Below, piece after piece: positions 53,552 through 63,115 of a stretch of 64,000 bases of DNA; position 1 is the stretch's first letter; the number at the start of each line of letters is the position of its first letter. The stretch lies in the NCBI RefSeq assembly GCF_007004545.3, contig NZ_CP045503.2, positions 5,644,501 to 5,708,500 of the forward strand, given 5' to 3'. The translations under genes and the position numbers were made by a program. The notes below the pieces were generated by a model. That model saw only the letters and a program-made list of their open reading frames with translations. It was not told the origin of the DNA and made no database searches. The DNA comes from Shewanella eurypsychrophilus. GTDB taxonomy: Bacteria > Pseudomonadota > Gammaproteobacteria > Enterobacterales > Shewanellaceae.

Positions 53552-53576
53552 CTAGGAACTAGGGTCTAGTTCCTAG
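53552..53576. repeat. CTAG hairpin with 11-bp arms and a 3-base loop
   Basis: CTAGGAACTAG, a GGT loop, then CTAGTTCCTAG, an exact inverted repeat. It is the cleanest example of the hairpin form of the CTAG family and lies 30 bases after the PfkB gene stop. Confidence 0.9.
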
Positions 53577-53605
53577 GAAATATAGAGGTCACATTTTAGC
53601 TTTCT

Positions 53606-54442
53606 CTATTCGAGATACGCCTTTAATGCCTCACCGGGAATGGAGCTTTGGGTGGCAACGGCAAATGCAGCCCATTTCGCGCCCTCTTTCATTGAATCTA
53701 TAATAGAAAGCCCTGTAGTCATGCCATGGATCAAGCCTGACGCATAGGCATCTCCCGCCCCGGTGGTATCGACAATCGTGGCAGGCACAGCAGCAACTTG
53801 AATGCTGTCATCTTTTGTATAGAGAATCGCACCTTCTTCGCCATCGGTGACAATAAAATACTTAAGGCAATCGCCAGCAATACTCAAGCCATACTGCCAC
53901 GGAGCACACTCACTTCTGCCTGCCATATCCGTTTTAGAAGCGATCAAGATATGGCAAGGTCTGGGTCTATCATCTTTCGCGAGCTGGGCAAATACCAGAC
54001 TCTGCTTCAATGCCGTTTTAGCCCAACTGACAGCACCTTCAGCCGATGAATTAAAATAAACAGCATCCCACAGTTCCCAGATTGGCGGTGCAGCTAATTC
54101 AAAATTAGGTCGCTCAGGGCGAATAATCGTCCGCTCACCATCAGGAGTCATCACCAACAACATCTCATTACTAGTCTGATTATGCCGTTGAATTAAATGA
54201 CAGTCGATCCCTTGGGTACTCGCTTCAGCTAACAACCAGTCACCTATTTTATCTCTACCAACTTGACTCACCAAAGCAACCCTATGCTGCGCCCAGACTA
54301 AGCCTAAGCCAGTATTAGCGCCACCACCTCCGAGTCTTTGTCCTCCATCCTGATAATGAAAGCGTCCGCCCGTCTGCAAAGGCTTGTCCAATTGCAAAAT
54401 ACGATCACAATTTAAATTTGCGATCAAAAGAATATTGGCCAT
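53606..54442 (-). CDS. PfkB-family carbohydrate kinase
   Basis: A 278-residue cytosolic ribokinase-type kinase. The N-terminal GG region (RLGGGGANTGLGLVWA) binds sugar, and the C-terminal signature DTTGAGDAYASG holds the catalytic aspartate and anion hole. It phosphorylates a small sugar or nucleoside-like substrate; the exact one cannot be told. It is transcribed alone. Confidence 0.88.
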   Translation of the reverse strand: MANILLIANLNCDRILQLDKPLQTGGRFHYQDGGQRLGGGGANTGLGLVWAQHRVALVSQVGRDKIGDWLLAEASTQGIDCHLIQRHNQTSNEMLLVMTPDGERTIIRPERPNFELAAPPIWELWDAVYFNSSAEGAVSWAKTALKQSLVFAQLAKDDRPRPCHILIASKTDMAGRSECAPWQYGLSIAGDCLKYFIVTDGEEGAILYTKDDSIQVAAVPATIVDTTGAGDAYASGLIHGMTTGLSIIDSMKEGAKWAAFAVATQSSIPGEALKAYLE

Positions 54443-54666
54443 CTAAGCATTTCACAATAAAAGAGTCATAAAGCGATGTTAAGGGATTTGTCCTGCATTA
54501 GCCATTAATACCATTTCCATTAAATAAGAGACCATTCAGCGGGAGTTAAAAATACTGTAGGCAAGATAAGGGGATTGAATATCTAGTTACGCGTGCTATC
54601 GAAGATCTTTGGAGTGGCTTACAAATGAAATGGTAAAATATAAAATAGCAAGGTGATAAATTATAT

Positions 54667-55104
54667 TTACTGCTTAATCATATACATACCTTCACTCTCT
54701 GGACGGCTTAGCTTAAAGCCAAACTTGTCATACAGAGCGGGGACATCTGCCATCAAGGTAATATAGGCACCGCTTGGCGCTTCTTGCTCAAGATAATTCA
54801 TTATTTGTTGCATAATTTCTCGGCCTAAACCCTGTCCTTGGTATTCTGGATCGACAGCGACATCAACAATTTCGAAATTTAATGCCCCATCACCCACCAC
54901 ACGTCCCATGGCGATAGTTTGCTGTTTGATACTAGGTGCATCGACTCGAATAAACACCCCATACAAACTGCGAGGCAGGCCTTTTACTACAGCAGCCCTA
55001 GGCCTTGGAGACAGCCCAGAAATACGTCTTAATCTAATGAAGTCATCCACAGATACGACTTCTTGTACCACACATAAATTAGCAATCAGTTCAGACATAG
55101 GCAT
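54667..55104 (-). CDS. GNAT-family N-acetyltransferase
   Basis: About 145 residues. The acetyl-CoA binding motif is visible in VDPEYQGQGLGREIMQQIMNYL (Q/RxxGxG/A core QGQGLG). DVPALYDKFGFKLSRPE follows the usual C-terminal strand. The start codon overlaps the stop of the upstream acetyltransferase gene as TAATG, and a second ATG lies two codons later. The substrate is unknown. Confidence 0.85.
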   Translation of the reverse strand: MPMSELIANLCVVQEVVSVDDFIRLRRISGLSPRPRAAVVKGLPRSLYGVFIRVDAPSIKQQTIAMGRVVGDGALNFEIVDVAVDPEYQGQGLGREIMQQIMNYLEQEAPSGAYITLMADVPALYDKFGFKLSRPESEGMYMIKQ

Positions 55105-55676
55105 TAACCAACAACAGGTCTCCATTCTGACGCTAGCATGGCATATTGAAACTCACTGCCCCAAGCCCCTTTAAAAAATACATTCTCAATAAAATGCGCT
55201 TCTCGTCTAAAGCCCACTCTTTCTAATAACAGCCATGATGGCACATTCTCAGTGTCAGTCGTTGCGATCACTCTATGGGGTTTTAATACAGTAAATAGAT
55301 AGGTCAGCAACCCCAGTACGGCTTCGGATGCAAAACCTTGCCCCTGAAAATCTGGCGCAAAAGTGAAGCCGATCTCAATTTGATTTTCATCGATGAAATG
55401 AACTGCCAGATCACCTAACAACTGACTGGGTGTAGAAGCGCCACTCGTCCCAATACTAGACTTAGTCACTATAGCGAGTTGAAACCAGTGTCCGACAGTC
55501 GCAAATGGTACTTTTTGCATCTCTTCAAATAAAGACACGGCATCTTGGTAGCGATACTCACTCCAGCCTTGATAGCGAGCCACCTCAGGTAACGCTCGGT
55601 AATCGGCAAAAGACTGCAGATCACCTTGGACAAACTCGCGACAGGTAATTCGTTCGGTTTGAAAAAGGACTTTCAT
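55104..55676 (-). CDS. GNAT-family acetyltransferase (RimJ/RimL-like)
   Basis: About 190 residues of the RimJ/RimL-type GNAT group: TERITCREFVQGDLQSF at the start, FTFAPDFQGQGFASEAVLGLLTYL with the CoA loop QGQGFA, and NVPSWLLLERVGFRREAHFIEN. Such enzymes acetylate protein N termini or small amines. The ATG at 55676 is preferred for its spacing from GGAG; other starts lie up to nine codons upstream. It probably shares a transcript with the flanking ABM and GNAT genes. Confidence 0.88.
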   Translation of the reverse strand: MKVLFQTERITCREFVQGDLQSFADYRALPEVARYQGWSEYRYQDAVSLFEEMQKVPFATVGHWFQLAIVTKSSIGTSGASTPSQLLGDLAVHFIDENQIEIGFTFAPDFQGQGFASEAVLGLLTYLFTVLKPHRVIATTDTENVPSWLLLERVGFRREAHFIENVFFKGAWGSEFQYAMLASEWRPVVG

Positions 55677-55713
55677 ATTCATCGACTCCAGTGCTTTACT
55701 CAAAAGCTAAGAT

Positions 55714-55992
55714 TCAGGACAGGTAATAGCTCCCCTTAGGGGCCCCAGAGAATAGTGTCATGGCAGCTTGCATCTGCTCTTTAGGAAAACTATCAACAGA
55801 AGCCCGATGATCTTCTACGCTCAACCATCGCTCAATAACAGCGAACTCTTTCACAGCCTCATGTTTACGCAGTACATCATAGGAAACACATCCTTTTGAC
55901 TGGGTAATATATGCACTCAAAGACTGAAGGAATTCATACAATTCTTCACTCTTTCCTTCCGCAGCCTGAAACTCTCCGATGCGCACGATCAT
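55714..55992 (-). CDS. Antibiotic biosynthesis monooxygenase (ABM)-domain protein
   Basis: A 92-residue ferredoxin-like dimeric protein. RIGEFQAAEGKSEEL, YEFLQSLSAYITQSKGCVSYDVLR (seen in parts) and FAVIERWLSVEDHRAS are typical of the ABM family (YgiN-like), which includes cofactor-free quinol monooxygenases and heme-degrading proteins. The actual role is unknown. It heads a run of three leftward genes. Confidence 0.85.
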   Translation of the reverse strand: MIVRIGEFQAAEGKSEELYEFLQSLSAYITQSKGCVSYDVLRKHEAVKEFAVIERWLSVEDHRASVDSFPKEQMQAAMTLFSGAPKGSYYLS

Positions 55993-56338
55993 CTAAACGT
56001 CCTTATTAAATGCCATAATTTGTATATGCCAAACTACCTGAAACTCAAATATTTTCAACACCAGCCATAAGCGACACTGGGTTTATTGCTTTCGGAAGCT
56101 ATAGATTGCCAACGGTTTATTTTAGCTAGTCTTAATGTAAGAGATCTCTCAACCCCATGTCAGAGATTAATTTATATTTGAGAGCAGAAAAGTACCAATA
56201 CCAATAAAGCATTGTTTTATAACAATAACACTCATGTTAAACCCATGTTACATAAAAATAGACATAGTCAGTGACATAACCACACATAATAGTTTTGTAA
56301 AATAGATTCAGACCAAGGATGAATTGTAGGATTGTTGA
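55993..56338. other. Intergenic region without a recognisable gene
   Basis: An AT-rich 346-base spacer. It should hold the leftward ABM promoter. A TACCAATACCAATAAAG stretch near 56195 resembles half of the TACCAATCGGTATA repeat. Nothing else is evident. Confidence 0.4.
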
Positions 56339-56524
56339 ATGGAATCAATAATTAATTTTGATGAGATCTTAAATCTTGTCGGTACCCCCGAAAATAGGCT
56401 TAAGCGCTACCGTGCTTGTCTCAATGAGTTTGATCGACTGAATTATGATGACCACTTCATCAAGCAGATCCGCTTAGAGATAGTGCAACTTGAAAATCTG
56501 GTAAAGAAGACCACTTCACTCTGA
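56339..56524 (+). CDS. Small hypothetical protein (61 aa)
   Basis: A 61-residue, probably helical cytosolic protein with no signal or membrane segment. AGGAT lies 6 bases before the ATG. The sequence (FDEILNLVGTPENRLKRYRA, then FDRLNYDDHFIKQIRLEIVQ) has the composition of a real protein with two amphipathic helices. I do not recognise a family. A TACCGATCGGTA palindrome follows immediately. Confidence 0.5.
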   Translation: MESIINFDEILNLVGTPENRLKRYRACLNEFDRLNYDDHFIKQIRLEIVQLENLVKKTTSL

Positions 56525-56735
56525 CAGCTTCCTATACCGATCGGTATTAAACGTTTAACTCTGTCTGGATCCATTAACGATTTCATCCAGAGTTAACATA
56601 ATAAAAATCAGCAACTTAATTAAAATAGACAATAAATAGATATAAAATGGAGACAAAACAGAGCTCTACTTGAAAGTGAATAATACCAACCAATATCATC
56701 TCTCACTTAGACTTACGATCAGTAGTAACACGCAA

Positions 56736-56766
56736 TAAAAAAGGCTGAAGTAACACTTCAACCTTT
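56736..56766 (-). terminator. Terminator of the HemN-like gene (leftward)
   Basis: On the minus strand AAGGTTGAAGT and ACTTCAGCCTT form a stem with a 3-base loop followed by TTTTATT, about 50 bases after the stop of the leftward gene. Confidence 0.78.
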
Positions 56767-56815
56767 GGTAACAATCACTAAGCTCTCATTTACAGCTTGA
56801 AGATACTGATTGGTA

Positions 56816-58153
56816 TTACATATCACATGGCTTTAATGGCTTACGTAGCTGAGCACGAACATTATCCATACCTGAATAAAATTCTTTCATCATCAGCAAG
56901 CCCATCATCTTACCGTTATCAGTGACAATTAAATTATCCGGATCTGTTGGATCATTTTTAATTGCACCTATCACTTTCATTGAGGTCATCTCTTTAAACA
57001 GTGCTGTATCTAAGTTTACCCCAAAAGTCTCACGGAAATATTTACGCGATAAACGACCAGAGAACATGCCTAATAAGAATCTATATTGCATCACATCTTT
57101 CTTACTGTAGTTCTTTTGCTGCTCAACCCCCATTCGACCGGCGGCAATATTTTCATGATACTTACGCAATGAGAAATTATTCACATACAAGGTATCATCT
57201 AAGAAGCTAAACGATCCTGAACCAACACCTAAGTACTCATCATAATCGATGACATACTCATCGAAGCCTTCATTATCAGTCTTACCAAATGCCCATGAAG
57301 ACAGCTGGTTATACTGGCCATTTAAACTATTTAGAATTTGGCGATATTGACGCGCCATATCTTCCTGAGATGCAGCTAGTTTACCTTTCACACTCTTACG
57401 AGTCTGATGAGTGATCATCAAGGGATAGGTGGTGATCTGACGCGGGTCTAACTTAGAAGCCATATCCAAATCATGCTGGATAATCTCATCTGTTTGCCCA
57501 CGAAAACCGAAGATCAGATCAACATTGATGATCGGGAACAGCTCTTTTGCTGCCATGATCTTATCGAATGTCTGTTGGCCCGAGCCAAATTTATCAATTC
57601 TATCTGTCATGGTCAGAATATCATCATTAAAACTCTGAACGCCAATAGACATACGATCCACTAACCCTTCGAGCTGTTTAAAGCCAGGGCTGTCTAAATG
57701 CTGTGGATCGGACTCACACGAAACCTCTTTAATGCCAGGGAATAACTTCTTAGCATGCTCAATGGTACGGGCAAGCTCATCCTCTAGCACTGTGGTTGTG
57801 CCACCGCCTATATACATAGACTCGAAGTCATAGCCAAGCGCCTTAACCATATCCATCTCTTTTCTGAGCGAGACGAAGTAGGCTCTAGCCTTGTCCTCTT
57901 TGAATATAAAACGATGAAAAGTACAAAATGAGCAGAGAGTATGACAAAAAGGAATATGCGCATAGAGCATATACTTTTTGCCTTCGACTGGCGCAGGCAT
58001 CATGTCAGCAGACTGAGTATCCAATCGTAGATTTTTATCCACATAAAACTGCATCACTCGCTCCATAGAGCTTAGCATCCAGTTGGGCACAGTAATATCT
58101 GCCTGATAGGGCTTAATAATTTTACTGCTAGCTGATTGAATAATAGATGACAT
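56816..58153 (-). CDS. HemN-like radical SAM protein (coproporphyrinogen III oxidase family)
   Basis: A 445-residue radical SAM enzyme. The cluster-binding motif is CHTLCSFC near residue 70 in HIPFCHTLCSFCTF. MYIGGGTTT and DRMSIGVQSFNDD are the SAM-binding and core motifs, and the HemN C-terminal domain follows. It resembles the HemN/HutW/ChuW group, which includes heme-opening enzymes and true coproporphyrinogen oxidases; the member cannot be decided by eye. The start at 58153 (MSSII) has AGGA five bases upstream; an open frame runs 29 codons further. Confidence 0.85.
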   Translation of the reverse strand: MSSIIQSASSKIIKPYQADITVPNWMLSSMERVMQFYVDKNLRLDTQSADMMPAPVEGKKYMLYAHIPFCHTLCSFCTFHRFIFKEDKARAYFVSLRKEMDMVKALGYDFESMYIGGGTTTVLEDELARTIEHAKKLFPGIKEVSCESDPQHLDSPGFKQLEGLVDRMSIGVQSFNDDILTMTDRIDKFGSGQQTFDKIMAAKELFPIINVDLIFGFRGQTDEIIQHDLDMASKLDPRQITTYPLMITHQTRKSVKGKLAASQEDMARQYRQILNSLNGQYNQLSSWAFGKTDNEGFDEYVIDYDEYLGVGSGSFSFLDDTLYVNNFSLRKYHENIAAGRMGVEQQKNYSKKDVMQYRFLLGMFSGRLSRKYFRETFGVNLDTALFKEMTSMKVIGAIKNDPTDPDNLIVTDNGKMMGLLMMKEFYSGMDNVRAQLRKPLKPCDM

Positions 58154-58404
58154 AAAGATTCCTAAATGAAACGACTTTCCATGGCGAGTACACGACACTA
58201 ATAAGGGACACATCCTATATGTGGAACTGAAAAGTATCACTTAAGTTATAGATAAAACGTGAACTGGCTTTCACTTACGACAGCGAACGATAGAATCAAC
58301 GCCATTTTGTTAAGCATGTCATATTTTAGGTCTTGCTTAATAGATAACCAGTAATTAGAAAAGCGGGTAACTTTTAGTAGCACCGAGCTCAAATACTTCA
58401 AAGA

Positions 58405-58442
58405 TAAAAAAACACCCTGCCAGTTACCTAGCAGGGTGTTTT
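58405..58442 (-). terminator. Terminator of the fdh operon
   Basis: ACACCCTGC and GCAGGGTGT form a 9-bp stem around a 10-base loop, with A and T runs on both sides. It lies about 30 bases after the fdhC stop. Confidence 0.9.
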
Positions 58443-58446
58443 AAGC

Positions 58447-58460
58447 AGTTCCTAGGAACT
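58447..58460. repeat. CTAG palindrome (AGTTCCTAGGAACT)
   Basis: A perfect 14-base palindrome containing the CCTAGG core of the CTAG repeat family, 12 bases after the fdhC stop codon on the leftward strand. Confidence 0.75.
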
Positions 58461-58472
58461 CGTAGCTAAAGC

Positions 58473-59450
58473 TTACTCTTTATACTTCAGAGTACCGTCA
58501 GCTTTGATTTCGTCAAACCAAAGGTTATGGTGCTGGGTTGCCCATGTTTCATCACAGTAACCAGAAACCATACACTCCATACCACCTTCAGACATAACCG
58601 TTGCCATGAAGATATGCACGATAGAGAAAGCCGTAATAACGATAGCGCTGACTGAGTGCAATACTAGTGCGATCAGACTCAATGTGCGGCTAGGCTCGAA
58701 CAAGTTCGGGAATAGCAGCAACATGCCAGATGCAGAGATAACTAGGCCAAAGGCAGCAAATGCCCAGAACCACAGTTTTTCACCTGCGTTAGCAAAGCCT
58801 GCATCAGGGTGCTTACCTTTGAATGGACCAAAGTTGATATAACCACCAACCACCATCATCCACTTGATATCGTACATCTTTGGTAGCTGATTCTTAGCCC
58901 ATAAGGTAACCATCAAGGCCCAACCTAGCATGAATGGAATAGCCATAAAGTCATGTATTTGCTTGGCAGCATATATAAAACCAGACCATAAGCTTTCAGG
59001 CATATAAGGTTGGAAGAAAAAGCGACCCGCCAGTAACGACAGACCAGTCAAAATCAGCAGCAGACACGGAATAGCACCAAGCCAATGAATTGAAACATCA
59101 AATTTTGACCAACGATAAACCAACTTACCTGAGTAACCGCCGTGCAGCTTAGAGATACCGTTAACCTTTATGAAAACAATAAAGATAATGATCATGCCAA
59201 ATAGTGCAGCCATTAAGGCCGGCGCTAATAAGTCACTACGTAACTCAAGGACACGAAGATCATAAGTATTGATCGGCTGATTGTGGAACTCACCATGAGA
59301 GGTAGTCTCACCGGTAGCACCTGCTTTTAACTGTGACCAGATCTGGCCATCAGTCGCAACAGGCTGCTCTGAAGAGCCAGCTTGAGCAAAACCGATAGCA
59401 CTGAAAATCAGTACTAAAGTTAAGCCTATCTGTTTGAACCAATTGTTCAT
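58473..59450 (-). CDS. fdhC: Formate dehydrogenase cytochrome b subunit
   Basis: A 325-residue inner-membrane subunit. A signal-like N terminus (FAQAGSS) is followed by a periplasmic stretch and about four or five helices. Histidines in SIHWLGA, IHDFMA and HSVSAIVI and FSIVHIFMA fit the heme b ligands of FdnI/FdoI-type subunits. It passes electrons from the iron-sulfur subunit to the quinone pool. It is last in the fdh operon. Confidence 0.93.
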   Translation of the reverse strand: MNNWFKQIGLTLVLIFSAIGFAQAGSSEQPVATDGQIWSQLKAGATGETTSHGEFHNQPINTYDLRVLELRSDLLAPALMAALFGMIIIFIVFIKVNGISKLHGGYSGKLVYRWSKFDVSIHWLGAIPCLLLILTGLSLLAGRFFFQPYMPESLWSGFIYAAKQIHDFMAIPFMLGWALMVTLWAKNQLPKMYDIKWMMVVGGYINFGPFKGKHPDAGFANAGEKLWFWAFAAFGLVISASGMLLLFPNLFEPSRTLSLIALVLHSVSAIVITAFSIVHIFMATVMSEGGMECMVSGYCDETWATQHHNLWFDEIKADGTLKYKE

Positions 59451-59654
59451 ATTACATCCTTATCTTCCACACCATGTCACCATGGTGTGGACTTTCACGC
59501 GATACAAGCCAACGTCGATTCTTCCTAATCATCATTTCGATGTTTAACAAGGGCCAACCTTGGCTTCGCTATTCAGATCCCTTTCATCCTAACGACTTAT
59601 CAGTATCTAAATAGCGCCACGCAGTGGCATCAATAGAAATGCGCAGCAGATCTA

Positions 59655-60224
59655 TTAGCCCCAGATTGCATTTTTAGAGCCACGGTATGCAACACGCTCA
59701 CGGAAGATTGATGAGATGATCTCAGCATCACCCGCAAGTAACGACTTAGTCGCACATAGCTCAGCACACATAGGTAGCTTACCTTCAGCGATACGGTTAG
59801 AGCCGTACTTCTGACGCTCTGCATCTGAGTGATCTTCTTCAGGACCACCGGCACAGAAAGTACACTTATCCATCTTACCGCGGCTACCAAAAGCACCCTT
59901 TTTAGGGAACTGAGGTGCACCAAATGGGCAAGCGTATAAACAGTAACCACAACCGATACAGGTATCTTTGTTGTGTAGCGTTAAGCCATCTTCAGTCTGG
60001 TAGAAACAGTTTGCTGGACAAACTGCCATACAAGGAGCATCAGTACAGTGCATACATGCCACTGAGATTGATGCTTCACCAGGTACACCATCATTGATGG
60101 TGACTACGCGGCGACGTTGAATGCCCCACTCAAGTGCTGAGTCGTTTTCGTTCTTACATGCTGTGACACAACCGTTACACTCGATGCAGCGCTTGGTATC
60201 ACATAAAAATTTCATTGTAGCCAT
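59655..60224 (-). CDS. fdhB: Formate dehydrogenase iron-sulfur subunit
   Basis: A 189-residue ferredoxin-type subunit with four 4Fe-4S binding cysteine groups: CDTKRCIECNGCVTACK, CMHCTDAPCMAVCPANCF and CIGCGYCLYACPFG, with CTFCAGG and CAELCAT near the end. It relays electrons from FdhA to FdhC. It follows fdhA by 18 bases. Confidence 0.96.
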   Translation of the reverse strand: MATMKFLCDTKRCIECNGCVTACKNENDSALEWGIQRRRVVTINDGVPGEASISVACMHCTDAPCMAVCPANCFYQTEDGLTLHNKDTCIGCGYCLYACPFGAPQFPKKGAFGSRGKMDKCTFCAGGPEEDHSDAERQKYGSNRIAEGKLPMCAELCATKSLLAGDAEIISSIFRERVAYRGSKNAIWG

Positions 60225-60242
60225 AATGGCAATTCTCCTAGC

Positions 60243-63098
60243 TTACGCTTTCTCAATCTGACAAAGCGACGCCTTGGTTTCCTGCATCTGAGTCACAGGG
60301 TCATAACCATAAGTCAGTGCAGTGTTCGCAGACTCACCAATCACATAAGGTACCGTACCTTCTGGGTAGTTAGGCGCCAGGCTTTCGCCGTGCATAACAC
60401 CAGAGAAGTGGTAAGGCATCCAAGTTACACCAGCTTTAACGCGAGGCGTTACCATGGCTTGGATCTTAATACGACCACCTTCAGCACCTTCTAACCACAC
60501 AGTGTCTCCGTCACGGATACCACGATCTGCAGCGTCGGCAGGATTAATCTCAACGAACATCTCCTGTTGAAGCTCTGCCAACCATGGGTTTGAACGCGAC
60601 TCTTCACCACCACCTTCATACTCAACCAGACGACCAGAAGTCAATGCTAGTGGGTACTTAGCCGTCGAGTCTTTCTCTTGGATAGACTTGTACAGCGTAG
60701 GTAGACGATGAACCTGCATATCGTCATAAGTAGGATACTTAGAAACCAGATCACGACGAGGCGTGTATAACGGCTCACGGTGAACAGGGACTTCGTCAGG
60801 GAATGTCCATACGATACAACGCGCTTTTGCGTTACCGTAAGGGATACAACCATGTTTCATCGCAACACGCTGGATACCACCAGAAAGATCGGTTTTCCAG
60901 TTTCTGCCTTCAGCTTCAGCTTTCTCTTCCACTGTAAGCTCATCCCACCAGCCAAGCTGCTTAAGCATCTTGTCAGTGAACTCTGGGTAACCGTCAGTGA
61001 TCTCAGAACCTTTAGAGAAGCTACCTTCTGCAAGTAGGTTCTTACCCTTGTACTCAACACCAAAGCGAGCACGGAAGTTACCGCCACCCTCAAGCACGTG
61101 CTTGTTCGTGTTGTACAAGATTTGAGTACCAGGGTGCTTCTGCTCTGGTGTACCCCAACAAGGCCAAGGTAGACCGTAAGTATCACCTTTAGCTGGACCG
61201 CCAGTCGCTTCAAGCGTCTTGTTGCTGAAAGTGCCCCAGTTTTGGGTGTGCATCTTCAAACGCTCAGGGCTTTGACCTGACATACCGATAGTCCACATAC
61301 CGCGGTTAATTTCGCGAGTAATGTCTTCGATAACCAGAACATCGTTAGCATCTTTAGCAATACGCTTAGTGAACTCTTGCGCAAAGCCAAGTTTCTGTGA
61401 AAGGCGGTACATGATCTCAAGGTCGGTCTTAGACTCGAACAATGGCTCAATAACCTTTTCACGCCACTGTTGGCTACGGCCTGAGTTAGAAACTGAACCT
61501 TCAGTCTCAAACTGAGTCGCTGCAGGAAGCAAGTAAACACCGTTTTTACGACGGTGCATAACACCCGCCATAGTTGGGAAAGGATCCACAACAACCACAG
61601 TATCCATCTTATCTAGTGCTTCACGAACATCGCGCTGACGTGTCTCAGTGTTAACTGATTGACCCCAGAAGAATGCCATACGAACACGATCTTTCTGTGC
61701 TAGCGCTTCAGGTGTCTCAAGTACACCATCATGCCAACGAGAACAAGGAATACCAGGGGTATTCATTGGGATACGACCTAGGTATTCATTTTGATCGAAG
61801 CGGTTCTTAACCCAATCGAAATCAAGATCCCAAACGTGAGACCAGTGCTTCCAAGAACCCGTCTTAAGACCGTAGTAACCAGGTAACGTATCGAACAGCA
61901 GACCTAAATCGGTTGCGCCCTGTACGTTATCGTGACCACGGAAGATGTTAGTACCACCACCCTTCTTACCCATGTTACCTAGGGCAAGCTGAAGGATACA
62001 GTAAGCACGAGTGTTCGCGTTACCTACGTGATGCTGAGTACCACCCATACACCAAACAACGGTACCAGGACGGTTGTCAGCCATAAGCTTAGCCGCTTGA
62101 TAAACATCAGCTTCACTTACGCCAGTAACATGTTCAACTTCTTTAGGTGGGAACTTCTTCGCTTCTTCGCGAATCGTTTCCATCTCAAAAACACGCTCTT
62201 GGATAAAGGTCTTATCTTCCCAACCATTTTCAAAGATGTGCCAAAGCATACCGTAGATGAATGGGATATCAGTACCTGGGCGTAGTGCACAGTGCAGATC
62301 TGAGTGAGCTGCTGTACGTGAGAAACGTGGATCAACAACGATAATTTTGGCGTTGTTTTTCTCTTTCGCTAACAGAATATGCTGCATAGCAACAGGATGC
62401 GCTTCGGCCGGGTTAGCCCCGATGAAGAAGATTGCATTAGCATTCTGAATATCGTTGAAAGAGTTAGTTTGCGCACCGTAGCCCCAAGTGTTTGCAACAC
62501 CGGCTACTGTGGTAGAGTGACAAATACGTGCTGAGTGATCGACGTTGTTGGTGCCCCACATAGCCGCAAATTTGCGGTACATGTAACAACCTTCGTTCGA
62601 GAACTTCGCGCTACCCATAAAGTAAAGTGAATCAGGACCTGACTCTTTACGGATATTCAGCATCTGGTCGCCAACTTCGTTAAAAGCCTGCTCCCAAGAT
62701 AGTTTCTTCCACTTGCCATCAACAAGTTTCATTGGGTATTTAAGACGCTTCTCACCGTGACCATGTTCACGAAGGGCTGCACCTTTTGCACAGTGGCCAC
62801 CGCTGTTGAATGGGTGATCAAAGGCAGGCTCTTGACCTGTCCAAACACCATTCTGTACTTCAGCGTATAGACCACAACCTACCGCACAAGCACTACATAC
62901 AGTACGCTTGATCTCGATAGGTGCATCATGTGGGACATCTTTGGCTTCAGCTCTACGCATCATGCCAGTACCCAAAAGTGAAGCTGCAGCAATACCACCA
63001 GATGTGATACCAGCATGTTTCATAAACTGACGACGGCTAATGCCTAGAGTCTTTTTCTCAACTTTAGGTGCCTCGTTAGATTTGCGAGTTAATTGCAT
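60243..63098 (-). CDS. fdhA: Formate dehydrogenase catalytic (molybdopterin) subunit, cysteine type
   Basis: A 951-residue periplasmic enzyme that oxidises formate to CO2. A twin-arginine signal (SRRQFMKHAG) near residue 21 exports it folded. The 4Fe-4S cluster cysteines are 68, 71, 75 and 103 (CSACAVGC ... C). The metal-ligand position is cysteine 193 in ARICHSTTVAG; E. coli FdnG has selenocysteine there, so this is a cysteine-type enzyme. It carries bis-molybdopterin guanine dinucleotide. Cofactor genes elsewhere in the window supply it. It follows the small TAT-target gene and precedes fdhB. Confidence 0.95.
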   Translation of the reverse strand: MQLTRKSNEAPKVEKKTLGISRRQFMKHAGITSGGIAAASLLGTGMMRRAEAKDVPHDAPIEIKRTVCSACAVGCGLYAEVQNGVWTGQEPAFDHPFNSGGHCAKGAALREHGHGEKRLKYPMKLVDGKWKKLSWEQAFNEVGDQMLNIRKESGPDSLYFMGSAKFSNEGCYMYRKFAAMWGTNNVDHSARICHSTTVAGVANTWGYGAQTNSFNDIQNANAIFFIGANPAEAHPVAMQHILLAKEKNNAKIIVVDPRFSRTAAHSDLHCALRPGTDIPFIYGMLWHIFENGWEDKTFIQERVFEMETIREEAKKFPPKEVEHVTGVSEADVYQAAKLMADNRPGTVVWCMGGTQHHVGNANTRAYCILQLALGNMGKKGGGTNIFRGHDNVQGATDLGLLFDTLPGYYGLKTGSWKHWSHVWDLDFDWVKNRFDQNEYLGRIPMNTPGIPCSRWHDGVLETPEALAQKDRVRMAFFWGQSVNTETRQRDVREALDKMDTVVVVDPFPTMAGVMHRRKNGVYLLPAATQFETEGSVSNSGRSQQWREKVIEPLFESKTDLEIMYRLSQKLGFAQEFTKRIAKDANDVLVIEDITREINRGMWTIGMSGQSPERLKMHTQNWGTFSNKTLEATGGPAKGDTYGLPWPCWGTPEQKHPGTQILYNTNKHVLEGGGNFRARFGVEYKGKNLLAEGSFSKGSEITDGYPEFTDKMLKQLGWWDELTVEEKAEAEGRNWKTDLSGGIQRVAMKHGCIPYGNAKARCIVWTFPDEVPVHREPLYTPRRDLVSKYPTYDDMQVHRLPTLYKSIQEKDSTAKYPLALTSGRLVEYEGGGEESRSNPWLAELQQEMFVEINPADAADRGIRDGDTVWLEGAEGGRIKIQAMVTPRVKAGVTWMPYHFSGVMHGESLAPNYPEGTVPYVIGESANTALTYGYDPVTQMQETKASLCQIEKA

Positions 63099-63115
63099 CG
63101 CTCGAATTCTCCTAA

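Larger units (their letters stand above)
53231..53605. other. Intergenic region with repeats and a leftward terminator
   Basis: No supported gene. It holds the promoter of the leftward cyclase gene, a TACCAATCGGTATA palindrome near 53378, the PfkB terminator (53402-53429), and a CTAG hairpin at 53552-53576. Confidence 0.6.
58154..58472. other. Intergenic region with the fdh terminator
   Basis: It contains the promoter of the leftward HemN-like gene, then the fdh terminator at 58405-58442 and a CTAG palindrome at 58447-58460. No gene is visible. Confidence 0.6.

Noticed and set aside
62500..62560. Selenocysteine in formate dehydrogenase
   Set aside because: The ligand codon encodes cysteine (ARICHSTTVAG) and no in-frame TGA is present.
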